Assembly: GCA_900315045.1 (NCBI GenBank) | Contig: OMXR01000010.1 | Location: 1 to 35,380 of the forward strand | Direction: 5' to 3' | Length of the DNA: 35,380 nt | Source: an uncultured Sutterella sp. | GTDB lineage: Bacteria > Pseudomonadota > Gammaproteobacteria > Burkholderiales > Burkholderiaceae_F | In this document: positions 8,057 through 17,779 of the stretch, in pieces | How positions within the stretch are numbered: position 1 is the first letter of the stretch | Layout: each line of letters starts with the position of its first letter | Notes under the pieces: generated by a model | What the model saw: the letters and a program-made list of their open reading frames with translations, nothing else | Told to the model about the DNA's origin: nothing | Database searches by the model: none | Position numbers and translations under genes: made by a program

Positions 8057-11000
8057 TCAGTGCCTGAGCAGTGACTCCCAGACACGGGTCAGGCGCTTGA
8101 CGCTGACGGGCATCGGCGTGCGCAGCTCCTGCGCAAAAAGCGAAACCCTCAGCTCCTCAAGCAACCAGCGGAACTGCGCAAGCCGGGGATCAACGACTCC
8201 CCTGCGGCTGGCAAGCTCCCGCCTGTACGGCACCGCCAGCCTTGCAATGTCCGAGGCGGCCTGACGATCCCGTTCAGGATCGTTCCTCAGTTTTTCAAGC
8301 CGGATCATGATCGCCTTTGCGTAGCGAGGATAGTGCCTGAGCTGCTCGGAGGGAATCTCCAGAAGGAAGTGCCTCGGGAACAACTCTCTCATCTGTCCCT
8401 CAATGTCCCTGACAGCCTCGGGGAACCCCTTGATCGCAGCAAGCTTTTTTGGAACCGGCCCGAGTGTCGAGACCACATTTTCAAGCAGCCTCTGGAGCTC
8501 CATGCCAACCAGCGTGAGCCGGGATCTTCCCTCGTCCTTGCGCGCAGCAAACTCATCGGCATTCGTGGGCCAGGGCTCAGCCAGACAGGACAGCTCGACG
8601 GCCGCCTCAACAACTTCGCTGCGCAGGCTTTCAAAGCTTTCGAAGGCTCCTGCAACAGGTTCAATCACGCTCGCCTGCATCTGCACCCGCTGCAGCCCGG
8701 AGAGATTCTTCTCCAGATAGCGAACCTGCTCGCGCATCTGCAGAAGGAAAAGACGCCTCAATCCCGCTCTGTGCGCTCTTGCTGCCTGCGCAGGATCATC
8801 AAACACTTCAAGGGAGCAGAACTCTCCCCGGTCGACAAGAGCCGGGTGACCTATGAGCGACGCGCCTCTGCGGGAGATCTCCATCAGTTCGGGGAGTTCT
8901 CCGAACGACCACTCGGTAATGCGTTCGGTATCGCTGTCCTGCGCAGACTGCACGCTCTGCGCCATACTGGCAAAGAGCTTCTGAGCTTCGCCTCCGAGTT
9001 CCGAGCGAAGTTCCGAAAGATTGCGCCCCATGGCAAGCTGCCTGCCATGCTCGTCAATCACCTTGAAGTTCATGGTGAGGTGAGGCGGCAGAAACTCAAG
9101 CTTGAAGTCAGTGCGCTCGCACACGGCGCGCGTCTGCTCGCGGATGTCGTCAATCAGGGCATCAACAACGCTCTTGCCCGGCACCGGCTTTCCGTTCACC
9201 CGTCGGTAGAACTCCATTGCGTAGTCGGCAATCGGCACGCAGTGCCTGCGCAATCTCTGAGGCAGGCTCTTGATGAGCGCCTGTACCTTTTCCCGAAGCA
9301 TTCCGGGAACCAGCCAGTCACATCTGACGGGATCAATCTGATTGAGGACGAAAAGCGGCACAGCCATGGTCAGACCGTCCCTAGGCGAGCCGGGTTCAAA
9401 GTGGTAGGAAAGCGCCATCGTGACGCCGGCCATTTCAATCTTTTTCGGGAAAAACTCGACTGTCACGCCATCGGCATCGCGCCGCATAAGCTCATCCCTT
9501 TTCATGAAGAGCAGTTTTGGATCCTTCTCTTCGGCCTTTTTCCGCCATTGCTCAAACGTGACGGCACAGACCACGTCCTTTGGAATTTTGTTTTCATAAA
9601 ATTCTGCAATCGACTCTTCATCAATCAGAACGTCCGGACGCCGTGCCTTGTGCTCAATATCGCGAATTTCGCGCACGAGGCGCATGTTGTGCTCAAAGAA
9701 AGGCGCCCGACAGTCAAAATCCCCGGCCACAAGAGCCTGCCGGATGAAGAGCTCCCGGCTTAGCGCCGGATCATGCCGGGCATACCCGACCCGGCGCCCC
9801 GAATAGATGGTCAGCCCGTACAGGCTGCCCCGCTCCAAGGCAACGACTTCTCCACGGCTTTTCTCCCAGTGCGGCTCAACCCAGCTTTTCTTGATGAGAT
9901 GAGCGCCTTCGGCCTCGATCCATTCCGGCTCCACGTCAGCGGCGGTCCGGGCAAAAAGCCTGCTTGTCTGCACGAGTTCGGCAGAAACGATCCACTTTCC
10001 CGCCTTTTTGGCAATTCCAGAGCCGGGCCAGACCCAGAAGCGAATTCCCCGGGCTCCGGCAAAAGGCGCCGCGCGCAGATCCGCATCAAGCTGGCGCATG
10101 CCGATATTGCCGAGCAGTCCGGTCAGAAGCGCCCGATGCAGCTGCTCGTATGTGGCAGGTGCGGAATTGACGCTCCAGCCGATTTCCCGGGTGAGTTCGG
10201 AGAGCTGGCGCCAGACATCCCGCCACTCGCGCATCCTGCGCGAAGACAGGAACCGGGACTTGAGCTGTTCGGTGAGAAGCCGATTGCTCTGCTTGTTCGC
10301 ATTGGCATCCACATACCAATTCCAAATCTTCATGAGCGAGAGAAAGTCGCTCTTTTCATCAGCAAAGATCTTGTGCGCCCGATCAGCCGCCTCCTGCGCT
10401 TCCAGCGGTCTTTCTCTGGGATCCTGAATGGCAAGTCCAGAAACAATGATGAGCGCCTCGCGAAGGGCGCCGTACTGAAAGGCCGCGAGGAGCATCCGGG
10501 AAAGCCTCGGATCAACGGGCAGACGGCTCAGCTGACGCCCCGTTTCCGTGAGCTCTCCCGCCTCGTCGATCGCACCGAGCTCTCCCAGAATGGCGTATCC
10601 ATCGCTGATTGCCCGGGCCGGCGGCGGCTGCACAAAAGGAAACGCGCGCACGTCTCCCAGCTTGAGCGCCTTCATGCGCAAAATCACGGCGGCAAGGTTG
10701 GAGCGGACAATTTCCGGATCGGTAAAGGCAGGACGCCTAGCCCAGTCATTCTCATCGAAGAGCCGGATGCAGATGCCGTTGGCAACGCGGCCGCACCGCC
10801 CGGCCCGCTGGTTGGCCGAGGCCTGACTGACCGGCTCGACCAGAAGCTGCTCGACCTTGTTTCGGTACGAATAGCGCTTGATCCGTGCCAGCCCCGTATC
10901 GATCACGTAGCGGATGCCGGGAACCGTGATGGATGTTTCGGCAACATTTGTTGCGAGGACAATCCTGCGCGGGCCGGAGCTCTTGAAGATCTTCTCCTGA

Positions 11001-12265
11001 TCCTGCGCCGAGAGCCGCGCATAGAGCGGCAGGATCTCAACCTGCCCCGGCCGATGGCGCTTTCTGAGAACCTCGGCAGCCTCGCGGATCTCCCGCTCTC
11101 CGGGCAAAAACACCAGAATGTCGCCACGCCCCTCCCCCTCGAGCTCATCAGCCGCATCGGCAATGGCATCCATCAGGGTGCGGTCATCCTCCTCGTCCAC
11201 ATCCTCAAGCGCCCGGTAGCGGATTTCCACCGGATACGTCCTTCCGCTGATCGTGAAAACCGGAGCCGGATGATCAGGATCCGCGCCGAAATGGGACGCA
11301 AATCGTGCCGAATCGATCGTTGCCGAAGTCACAATGACCTTGAAATCGCGCCTGCGGGCAAGAATCCGCTTCAGGTACCCCAGAAGAAAATCAATGTTGA
11401 TCGATCTCTCGTGCGCCTCATCGATGATGATCGTGTCATAGCGGCGAAGCATCGGGTCGGTCTGGGTTTCCGCAAGCAGGATGCCGTCAGTCATCAGCTT
11501 GATGCTTGCGCCGGGCGTTGTCTCATCGGTAAACCGAACCTTGTAGCCGACAACCTCGCCCAGCTCAGAATCCATTTCCTCAGCGATGCGCTTGGCGACA
11601 GAACTGGCGGCAATGCGGCGGGGCTGGGTGTGTCCTATGAGCCCCTTGCGGCCGCGTCCGGCCATCAGGCACAGCTTGGGCAGCTGCGTTGTCTTGCCCG
11701 AGCCCGTCTCTCCGCAGACAATGATTACCTGATTGTCCCGGATTGCGGCAATCAGCTCGTCCGCATGTTCGCTGACAGGGAGCCCCGGCATCAGCTCAAG
11801 GCGGGGAATGGGATTTCGGATAATCTCGCCCCTCTCATTGCGGCGCACCGTCCTTTTCTGTACAGGAAGCCCTTCATCGGCGGCCTCGGCGGTCTGCTCC
11901 GTACGAGCGGGAGGACGCACGGAAGCAGTTTGCTTTCCGGCTTTCTGCCCGGATCCGGGACGGGAGGTTCGCGCGGCTTCCGGGGCGGATTTGCGTACCG
12001 GCTTTCGCAAAGCGCCGGTCGCTTTCTTGTCTTCGCTGCCCCTCTGGCGGGCGGGCGGCTGACTCGGCTGTGCCTCAGTCGCCAGTGAGGGGGAGCGAAC
12101 CGCCTCCTGCTCCTTGGCCTGCTCAACGCCGTTTTGCTGACCAGGCGTCTTGAGCCGCGCCAGCTTCTTCTTCCCGCCGAAAGGCAGCCCTGGCTCCTTG
12201 CGGATTGACTCGGGAGAAAGCATTGAGCGCAAATGATCAAACGGGCGGGAAGAAAAATCAGACAT
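8057..12265 (-). CDS. hrpA: ATP-dependent RNA helicase HrpA (DEAH box)
   Basis: 1402 residues, somewhat longer than the E. coli protein. Walker A GETGSGKT at 185-192, DEAH at 282-285, then SAT and QRAGRCGR helicase motifs. The helicase-associated and long HrpA-specific C-terminal domains follow. HrpA is a 3'-to-5' RNA helicase linked to mRNA processing and to rescue of stalled ribosomes. The first 150 residues are a low-complexity tail rich in Lys, Arg, Pro, Ala and Gln, before the core starts near PIPRLELMPGLPVSEHADEL. Two very long open frames on the opposite strand are antisense shadows. The ribosome-binding site is weak (GCAGG just before ATG). Confidence 0.96.
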   Translation of the reverse strand: MSDFSSRPFDHLRSMLSPESIRKEPGLPFGGKKKLARLKTPGQQNGVEQAKEQEAVRSPSLATEAQPSQPPARQRGSEDKKATGALRKPVRKSAPEAARTSRPGSGQKAGKQTASVRPPARTEQTAEAADEGLPVQKRTVRRNERGEIIRNPIPRLELMPGLPVSEHADELIAAIRDNQVIIVCGETGSGKTTQLPKLCLMAGRGRKGLIGHTQPRRIAASSVAKRIAEEMDSELGEVVGYKVRFTDETTPGASIKLMTDGILLAETQTDPMLRRYDTIIIDEAHERSINIDFLLGYLKRILARRRDFKVIVTSATIDSARFASHFGADPDHPAPVFTISGRTYPVEIRYRALEDVDEEDDRTLMDAIADAADELEGEGRGDILVFLPGEREIREAAEVLRKRHRPGQVEILPLYARLSAQDQEKIFKSSGPRRIVLATNVAETSITVPGIRYVIDTGLARIKRYSYRNKVEQLLVEPVSQASANQRAGRCGRVANGICIRLFDENDWARRPAFTDPEIVRSNLAAVILRMKALKLGDVRAFPFVQPPPARAISDGYAILGELGAIDEAGELTETGRQLSRLPVDPRLSRMLLAAFQYGALREALIIVSGLAIQDPRERPLEAQEAADRAHKIFADEKSDFLSLMKIWNWYVDANANKQSNRLLTEQLKSRFLSSRRMREWRDVWRQLSELTREIGWSVNSAPATYEQLHRALLTGLLGNIGMRQLDADLRAAPFAGARGIRFWVWPGSGIAKKAGKWIVSAELVQTSRLFARTAADVEPEWIEAEGAHLIKKSWVEPHWEKSRGEVVALERGSLYGLTIYSGRRVGYARHDPALSRELFIRQALVAGDFDCRAPFFEHNMRLVREIRDIEHKARRPDVLIDEESIAEFYENKIPKDVVCAVTFEQWRKKAEEKDPKLLFMKRDELMRRDADGVTVEFFPKKIEMAGVTMALSYHFEPGSPRDGLTMAVPLFVLNQIDPVRCDWLVPGMLREKVQALIKSLPQRLRRHCVPIADYAMEFYRRVNGKPVPGKSVVDALIDDIREQTRAVCERTDFKLEFLPPHLTMNFKVIDEHGRQLAMGRNLSELRSELGGEAQKLFASMAQSVQSAQDSDTERITEWSFGELPELMEISRRGASLIGHPALVDRGEFCSLEVFDDPAQAARAHRAGLRRLFLLQMREQVRYLEKNLSGLQRVQMQASVIEPVAGAFESFESLRSEVVEAAVELSCLAEPWPTNADEFAARKDEGRSRLTLVGMELQRLLENVVSTLGPVPKKLAAIKGFPEAVRDIEGQMRELFPRHFLLEIPSEQLRHYPRYAKAIMIRLEKLRNDPERDRQAASDIARLAVPYRRELASRRGVVDPRLAQFRWLLEELRVSLFAQELRTPMPVSVKRLTRVWESLLRH

Positions 12266-12399
12266 CCTGCGTGGACTCCAAACAAAGTAGCCGCATTCTA
12301 AAGTGACGATGTTTCTGAGTGTGCCGGCTCTCAGCGGCTAGAATAACCGCCACATCCCGGGCTGATTGCCCAAATTTTGAATATTTCAAGGAGCTGACG

Positions 12400-12672
12400 A
12401 TGGCACGCATGGTGCACTGCATTAAGCTGGGAAAAGACGCCGAAGGCCTGGACTATCCGCCCGTTCCGGGCGAGCTCGGCAAGCAGATCTGGGCAAACGT
12501 GAGCAAGGAAGCCTGGCAGGAGTGGACAAAGCTGCAGACGATGATGATCAACGAGTACGGACTGAATTGCGCAGACATCAACGTACGCCGCCACCTTCTG
12601 GAGCAGTGCCGCAGCTATTTCTTCGGCAAGGGCGTCGATCCCGTGCCGAACGCGACCCCGGAAAACAAATAA
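12400..12672 (+). CDS. yggX: Probable Fe(2+)-trafficking protein YggX
   Basis: 90 residues, full family length. Starts MARMVHCIKLGKDAEGLDYPP, the typical opening with the conserved Cys7, and contains the LGKQIWANVSKEAWQEW and INEYGLN segments of the family. YggX is a small cytoplasmic protein that protects iron-sulfur clusters during oxidative stress and is proposed to handle labile Fe(II). AAGGAG (12388-12392) lies eight bases before the ATG and decides the start. The gene is a single unit: hrpA diverges on one side, and a terminator at 12698-12728 separates it from convergent rpiA. Confidence 0.96.
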   Translation: MARMVHCIKLGKDAEGLDYPPVPGELGKQIWANVSKEAWQEWTKLQTMMINEYGLNCADINVRRHLLEQCRSYFFGKGVDPVPNATPENK

Positions 12673-12697
12673 CCCGAGGCATCTTCGGGTGATCCCG

Positions 12698-12728
12698 CGC
12701 CTGAACCGCATTGCGGCTCAGGCGTTTT
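12698..12728 (+). terminator. Rho-independent terminator of yggX
   Basis: Stem CGCCTGA/TCAGGCG (12698-12704 with 12718-12724), continued after a single mismatch by CCGC/GCGG around the loop ATT, then TTTT. It lies 25 bases after the yggX stop. A smaller stem CCCGA/TCGGG (12673-12690) precedes it. Confidence 0.85.
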
Positions 12729-12738
12729 CAGCCCCCTT

Positions 12739-13398
12739 CTAGCGGCGCTCGAACCGCTTGACGCCTTCTGCGGTCCCCAGCAGAAGCACATCGGCTCCTC
12801 TGGCGGCAAAAAGCCCCACGCTCACCACGCCGGGAATCTGGTTGATGGCTGCTTCAAGAGCGGCCGGCTCTTCAATCGACAGGCCGTGAACATCAAGAAT
12901 CCGGTTCCCGTTATCGGTCGTGAAATCCCGCTCGACGGGATTGCCACCAAACTCTCTCAGCCGCGCGGCGACGGCGCGCAGCGCCATCGGAATCACCTCT
13001 ACGGGCAGCGGGAACTTGCCGAGCACGGGAACCTTCTTGCTGGCATCGGCAATGCACACGAACTTCCTGGCAACGGAAGCCACAATTTTTTCCCGGGTGA
13101 GCGCTCCGCCGCCGCCCTTGATCATGTTGAACCCTGCATCAATCTCATCGGCTCCATCCACATACACCCCGATGCCATCGACTTCGTTCATCTCAAGAAC
13201 GCGGAACCCGAGCTGTTCGAGCCGCCTGGTCGAGCGAACGGAACTTGACACGCAAGCCGGAACGGACAGGCCGCTCTGCGCGAGCGCATCAATGAAGAAG
13301 TCGACCGTCGAACCCGTGCCGACCCCCAGAATCTCTCCCGGACGAACATCGGCAAGCGCAGCCTTCGCCACGAGTTTCTTGAGTTCATTCTGATCCAT
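12739..13398 (-). CDS. rpiA: Ribose-5-phosphate isomerase A
   Basis: 219 residues, normal for RpiA. It interconverts ribose 5-phosphate and ribulose 5-phosphate in the pentose phosphate pathway. Active-site motifs are all present: GVGTGSTV near residue 26, DGADEID near 81 (catalytic Asp/Glu) and the phosphate loop [11 protein letters not shown] near 94. GGAGGA lies about seven bases before the ATG. It converges with yggX and diverges from the sensor kinase gene across a 137-base spacer. Confidence 0.97.
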   Translation of the reverse strand: MDQNELKKLVAKAALADVRPGEILGVGTGSTVDFFIDALAQSGLSVPACVSSSVRSTRRLEQLGFRVLEMNEVDGIGVYVDGADEIDAGFNMIKGGGGALTREKIVASVARKFVCIADASKKVPVLGKFPLPVEVIPMALRAVAARLREFGGNPVERDFTTDNGNRILDVHGLSIEEPAALEAAINQIPGVVSVGLFAARGADVLLLGTAEGVKRFERR

Positions 13399-13448
13399 CG
13401 GTTCCTCCTCCCGTCACCGGCAATCACGGCTTTTCGCCGACAAATCCC

Positions 13449-13464
13449 TGGCGCAATATCGCCA
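13449..13464. promoter_or_regulatory. Short palindrome in the rpiA / sensor-kinase divergent spacer
   Basis: TGGCG-CAATAT-CGCCA is a perfect five-base-pair inverted repeat with a six-base AT-rich centre, placed between two divergent start codons. It has operator-like geometry, but no regulator can be assigned and a single copy is weak evidence. Confidence 0.3.
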
Positions 13465-13535
13465 GAGGCGTATCGTTCAGGCACAATTCTGACAGTTTTC
13501 TCTTCGCCGAGCATTCTCCGAACGCGTTTTTACCG

Positions 13536-15887
13536 ATGCCATCCGAACAAAAGCACTCGCCGGATTCCGACTATCTGCTCGAACTGATCCAGGCCTCTCC
13601 CTCGGTGAAGAACAAACCCCGTCTGCTTGTTCTTCTGCTGGGCATTCTGGCCGCCATCTTCTCTGTTGTCACCGCCCTCAGCTACGCGGTCACATCAAGT
13701 CAGGAGTCCGAGCATCTCACGCATATCAGCCGGATCGTCCGCGAACAGATCGGCACCCGCATGCAGGACCTCTCGCTCGAACTGATGCAGACGGCGGGAA
13801 CACGCGTGCCCATCGGCGCAAACGCCCACACCCAGGAGCGGGTCAGCGAGCTTTTTGAGGATTTTCACGAACTCCTTGAAATCACCGGAATCACCGAAGA
13901 CGGCAGGGTGTCCATGTCGCTGCCCAATCCGTACATTTTCGGCGAAGTCACGCGCCCCCTGGGCAGCAGGCTCTCCCTCCAGTCGCTGCGCTTTTTCGAA
14001 AAATCGAGCAAAGGCATTGCCGTCGTCTTCTCCGAGCCCTATGTCATCAAGGACAAGCTTGGCAGCCCCTTCATCGACATTTTCATTCCCAACCCCGATC
14101 CGCATGTCACTTACATCGCCCGGCTTTCGGTTCAGGAAATCACCAAGCACACCGACATTCCGCATCTAGGACTGAACCGCTTTGCCTATTTCACGGTCAA
14201 TGGCACTCCCATGGCCGAGCACCCCCTGGCAGATACGCCGCGTCTGCACACCGTCTCGGCGCCCGTTCCGCCGTTTCCGCTGTCCACGGAACTCGTGATG
14301 GCCACACCGCTGTCCAGTTTCCTCACGTCCAAGTTTTTCGTCGGCGCTCTGCTCTTTTTCGTCGCCGTGCTCTGCTCTCTGCTGATCACGCTGACCGTCA
14401 TGATCATGGGAAAAAGCCGCAGGGAAGACATGCTCGAGAGCCGCATCCTGGTGCAAAAGACCCTCAACGAGGCCTTCACCGACGGCATCACCGTCACCAG
14501 CATGTCAGGGCGCATTCTCTTTGCCAACAGCGCCTTTTCCAAGATGACCGGATATCCGGCAAGCGAACTTCTCGGAATGCGCCCGCCCTTCAAGTTCTGG
14601 CCTGCTGATGCACACGATCGGCTGACCCGGGAATTCGTCGAATTAGCACGGCAAAAGAACAAGAAGAGCATTCCCAAGGATCTCTCCTATCAGGCCGTCC
14701 GCAAGGACGGAAGCCTCTTTGACTGCCGCGTTGAGCGCCGTCCCGTCTTTGATGCCTCGGGACGCATGCTCGGCATCCTGTCCATTCACAACGATGAAAC
14801 GGCGAAGAACCGTGCGGAGGCATCTCTCAAGCGCGCCCAGGAAAGTTTTGCCCGAGCAATCTCCACCATGGATACCGCTGTGTCAGTCCTCAGGCATCAG
14901 AATGGCTCACCCCAGATTCTCTTTGCCAACAAGCGCTACACAGACAGTTTCGGTCCTGGCTCGGAAGGGCACGTCAGAATTGCCGGCAAACTCCATGAAC
15001 TGCCCTCCGCTGAGCAGTCAAACGGAGAAGTCTTTGACGAGCACACCGGACACTGGCTGTACGTCAAGGCGCGTACGATCGGCTGGATTGACGGCGAAAC
15101 GGCCGAATTGCTGACCATTACGGACATCTCCGAGCAGCGAAGAACCTCTCTCCTTCTTGAGGAACAGCTCAAGAAGGCGGAACAGTCGGCGCGCCTCATC
15201 ATGATCGGCGAAACAGCAAGCTCTATTGCGCACGAAGTTAACCAGCCGCTTGCAGCCATTCAGAACTATGCCAGCGCCGCCCTGATGCTCAACCGCAACA
15301 ACAAGCTGAATGAAGCCAATGCGGAAGAGGCCTTTTCCAAGATCCTGCACCAGACCCAGCGCATGAGCCAGATTGTCCAGGTGATGCGCTCCTCGGCAAA
15401 GCGCTCCGAACCGCACCTGCAGCCCACAGATGTCGACACCCTCGTTGATGGAGCCATGGAACTCGCTCTCATCACGGCAAGGAAACTCAAGATGAGAATC
15501 AAGGTTTCCCGCCCGCAGAAGCTGCCCATGGTTCTTTGCGACTCGGTGCTCATCGAGCAGGTTCTGCTCAATCTGCTCAGGAATGCCATGGAGGCAAGCG
15601 AGAACACCGGTTCGTCAAGCGTTCTTCTCAGCATCGAGCATATCGACTCGATGATCGTCTTCAAGGTGACAGACCACGGCATCGGTCTTTCGGAAGACGT
15701 GCTCGCGAACCTCTTCACCCCGTTCTTCAGCACGAAGACCTCCGGCATGGGCATCGGTCTGAACATTTGCCGTTCCATTGCCGAAACTCACCACGGACGC
15801 ATCTCAGCGGAAAACAATCCCACGGGCGGAGCAACCTTTACGCTGTCACTCCAAGTTGCAGATGGGGAGTTACAATTCGAAAGTTAG
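13536..15887 (+). CDS. Membrane PAS sensor histidine kinase (DctB/FixL-like)
   Basis: 783 residues. Transmembrane helix 1 at about 28-52 and helix 2 at about 267-292 enclose a 210-residue periplasmic sensing domain. Then a PAS domain at about 310-430, a second more divergent PAS-like region to about 540, and the kinase core: HisKA H-box with H566 in SSIAHEVNQPLAAIQ, N-box around 679-687 (NLLRNAMEA), G-boxes DHGIGL and GMGIGLNIC. HE(V/L)NQPL is the H-box of the DctB/FixL/TtrS group. The regulator gene follows after 23 bases, forming a clear two-component pair. The periplasmic ligand is unknown; C4-dicarboxylates are a guess from the kinase class only. No ribosome-binding site is evident at the chosen ATG. 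Confidence 0.92.
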   Translation: MPSEQKHSPDSDYLLELIQASPSVKNKPRLLVLLLGILAAIFSVVTALSYAVTSSQESEHLTHISRIVREQIGTRMQDLSLELMQTAGTRVPIGANAHTQERVSELFEDFHELLEITGITEDGRVSMSLPNPYIFGEVTRPLGSRLSLQSLRFFEKSSKGIAVVFSEPYVIKDKLGSPFIDIFIPNPDPHVTYIARLSVQEITKHTDIPHLGLNRFAYFTVNGTPMAEHPLADTPRLHTVSAPVPPFPLSTELVMATPLSSFLTSKFFVGALLFFVAVLCSLLITLTVMIMGKSRREDMLESRILVQKTLNEAFTDGITVTSMSGRILFANSAFSKMTGYPASELLGMRPPFKFWPADAHDRLTREFVELARQKNKKSIPKDLSYQAVRKDGSLFDCRVERRPVFDASGRMLGILSIHNDETAKNRAEASLKRAQESFARAISTMDTAVSVLRHQNGSPQILFANKRYTDSFGPGSEGHVRIAGKLHELPSAEQSNGEVFDEHTGHWLYVKARTIGWIDGETAELLTITDISEQRRTSLLLEEQLKKAEQSARLIMIGETASSIAHEVNQPLAAIQNYASAALMLNRNNKLNEANAEEAFSKILHQTQRMSQIVQVMRSSAKRSEPHLQPTDVDTLVDGAMELALITARKLKMRIKVSRPQKLPMVLCDSVLIEQVLLNLLRNAMEASENTGSSSVLLSIEHIDSMIVFKVTDHGIGLSEDVLANLFTPFFSTKTSGMGIGLNICRSIAETHHGRISAENNPTGGATFTLSLQVADGELQFES

Positions 15888-15910
15888 ATGTACTAAGGGT
15901 TTCTACTGCC

Positions 15911-16573
15911 ATGGCTTTTTCCAACTTTTCTGCCTCTGAAACTACACAGACGCTCGGCACGGTTTACGTTGTTGACGACGATGAGGCCGTCCGGGACTCC
16001 CTCCGATGGCTTCTGGAAGCGAACGACTACAAGGTCGAACTCTTTGACAGCGGCGAAAGCTTCATTGCAAAGTACGACCCGAATGCAATTGCCGTCCTGC
16101 TTCTGGACGTGCGCATGAAGGGCATGAGCGGCCTGGAGGTTCAGGATCATCTGATTGCCCGAAAAGCGGCTCTGCCGATCATCTTCATCACCGGCCACGG
16201 GGACATCCCGATGGCTGTGAGCGCCCTCAAGAAGGGTGCCGTGGACTTCATTGAGAAGCCCTTTGATCATGCCGCCCTCAAGCAACAGGTCGAGCGCATG
16301 CTGCATGAGGCGCGCGAGCGCAAGGTCAGGGAGGAGAAGCAGAGTCTGAATGAGGCGCTTCTGTCCAAGCTCACCCCGCGCGAGCAGCAGGTTCTCGAGC
16401 GCATTGTCTCGGGACGCCTGAACAAGCAGATTGCAGATGATCTCGGCATCTCGATCAAGACCGTGGAAGCACATCGCGCATCCATCATGGACAAGACCAA
16501 TTCGGGCACGGTTGCCGATCTGATGCGCGTTGTCATGGGGGCGGGAGTGAGATCGGGAATCTACGGGCAATAA
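15911..16573 (+). CDS. FixJ/NarL-type response regulator
   Basis: 220 residues. Receiver domain at about 16-130 with the acidic pocket VVDDDE (20-25), phospho-acceptor D66 in LLLDVRMKG, the conserved T/S switch in ITGHGD and K in EKPF. A LuxR-type helix-turn-helix follows at about 152-200 (LTPREQQVLERIVSGRLNKQIADDL then KTVEAHR). The receiver type and the linker are like FixJ, TtrR and DctR. The ATG at 15911 is preceded by AAGGG and lies 23 bases after the sensor kinase stop, so kinase and regulator are co-expressed. Target genes are not adjacent: the next gene is an unrelated RpfE-type/recJ unit behind a terminator. Confidence 0.94.
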   Translation: MAFSNFSASETTQTLGTVYVVDDDEAVRDSLRWLLEANDYKVELFDSGESFIAKYDPNAIAVLLLDVRMKGMSGLEVQDHLIARKAALPIIFITGHGDIPMAVSALKKGAVDFIEKPFDHAALKQQVERMLHEARERKVREEKQSLNEALLSKLTPREQQVLERIVSGRLNKQIADDLGISIKTVEAHRASIMDKTNSGTVADLMRVVMGAGVRSGIYGQ

Positions 16574-16594
16574 GCCTTTCCGTGTCTTTTTTCG

Positions 16595-16631
16595 GAGCCC
16601 GCCGGTGCTTTTGCCTGCGGGCTCGGTTTTT
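16595..16631 (+). terminator. Rho-independent terminator of the two-component operon
   Basis: Eight-base-pair stem GAGCCCGC/GCGGGCTC (16595-16602 with 16617-16624), then GG and a TTTTT run. It lies 21 bases after the regulator stop. Confidence 0.85.
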
Positions 16632-16659
16632 GCCCGTCTGTGATTGCGGCAGGTACAAT
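16630..16659 (+). promoter_or_regulatory. Candidate promoter of the RpfE-type/recJ unit
   Basis: TTGCCC (16630-16635), 18-base spacer, TACAAT (16654-16659). The start near 16666 would give a 22-base leader. The -35 matches consensus at four of six positions, and the box partly overlaps the upstream terminator tail. Confidence 0.4.
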
Positions 16660-16687
16660 CGCACACACTTGAAACGAAGATTTTGTC

Positions 16688-17779
16688 ATGTCACAGGCGT
16701 ACTTTCTGATACCTGGTCTGTTGTTGCCGCAACAGGCCTTTGAGCGTTTATCCGCAAGCACACTTTCAGCCCTGGAACAGCTCACGCTTGGCCAAACAGC
16801 TGAAGTTATGTCGCAAACCCTCTCGAGCGGAGTCTTTACGCGTGCCGTCCATGACATGTGGGTCTGGCGGGTGCTTTGCTCCCGTCCCTCCTTTCCTCCG
16901 ATTGCACCCTACGTCTGGCATACGGAACTGGAGCTTGTCTTTGCCAGCGAAGTCTGGCGGCTTGATATCGGCACCAGAACCGCGGATGGCATTCGTGCGC
17001 TGCCCGATGCTGCTCTGACTGACGATCTCATCGAAACCATCTGCGCACGCCTTCTCAAGCCGCTTGCATCCGAAGGGTTCACCCTGCAGCGCTGGGACAA
17101 GACTCTCTACCTCACGCGCAGGAACAATTGGCCTGTCGCGACACGTCCCTGGAGCACTCTGACAGTCGGCCACAGGCCCGACGAGCGCGACATTGAACCC
17201 GCCCCGGGTGCGCAGCCCGATTCAGTCCTAGCCGCTCAGGCTGCATTGAACCGCCTGCAGACGGCGCTTTGCACGCCAGAAGCCCCGGTAACAGCCTCCG
17301 GGCACAAGGCGGACGCCCTTTGGATCTGGGGCGGCGGCAGAGGCGGCCTCATTTTTCCGCCCACGAAGATCCGCGGAGTGCTTGCCGATGAAACCGCGAT
17401 CATCAGCTGGACTCAGAACGCGGGGCTCTTCAGCCACTGCACCGCCAAAGCGGCAGGCGCCGCCGACTGGCCCGAGCAGTGCGCCCCCGGCACAAGGCTT
17501 GCCGTCCTTTCGGATCTGTACGAACCCTGGCTGCACGCTGACTGGCCCGAGTGGGAAAAACGCATTCCCGCCCTGTGCGAACAGATCCGGACTCTGATGG
17601 CAGCGGCAGCAAAGAAGGAATGCAAGCACTCGCTCATCATTGCCTGCGGAGAACGCCTCAGTTCGACCGTCACGCTTCAGGCCGCATCAAGCGGCGGCGT
17701 GCGCGGCCTGCTCGAGCGATTGAAGCGCCAGCACTGCATCGCCCCGGACAAATGGCTGATCGAAGGGAGCCTTGCATGA
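16688..17779 (+). CDS. RpfE-type conserved protein upstream of recJ
   Basis: 363 residues with no transmembrane segment. The layout resembles the betaproteobacterial family often annotated as regulatory protein RpfE or phosphoglycerate-mutase-like, which is commonly encoded directly before recJ. The recognisable parts are a tryptophan-rich middle (QRWDKTLYLTR, then ATRPWSTLTVG) and a later DALWIWGGGRGG, which corresponds to the FWLSGTG-like strand-loop of relatives. The stop codon overlaps the recJ start as ATGA, so the two are translationally coupled. The biochemical function is unknown. Family assignment comes from position and a few motifs and is therefore moderate. Confidence 0.6.
   Translation: MSQAYFLIPGLLLPQQAFERLSASTLSALEQLTLGQTAEVMSQTLSSGVFTRAVHDMWVWRVLCSRPSFPPIAPYVWHTELELVFASEVWRLDIGTRTADGIRALPDAALTDDLIETICARLLKPLASEGFTLQRWDKTLYLTRRNNWPVATRPWSTLTVGHRPDERDIEPAPGAQPDSVLAAQAALNRLQTALCTPEAPVTASGHKADALWIWGGGRGGLIFPPTKIRGVLADETAIISWTQNAGLFSHCTAKAAGAADWPEQCAPGTRLAVLSDLYEPWLHADWPEWEKRIPALCEQIRTLMAAAAKKECKHSLIIACGERLSSTVTLQAASSGGVRGLLERLKRQHCIAPDKWLIEGSLA

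Noticed and set aside
8333..12088. Two very long plus-strand open frames (476 and 771 codons) in the same frame, opposite hrpA
   Set aside because: They run antisense to a clearly real helicase gene; the openness follows from GC-rich codon bias, and the translations show no domains.
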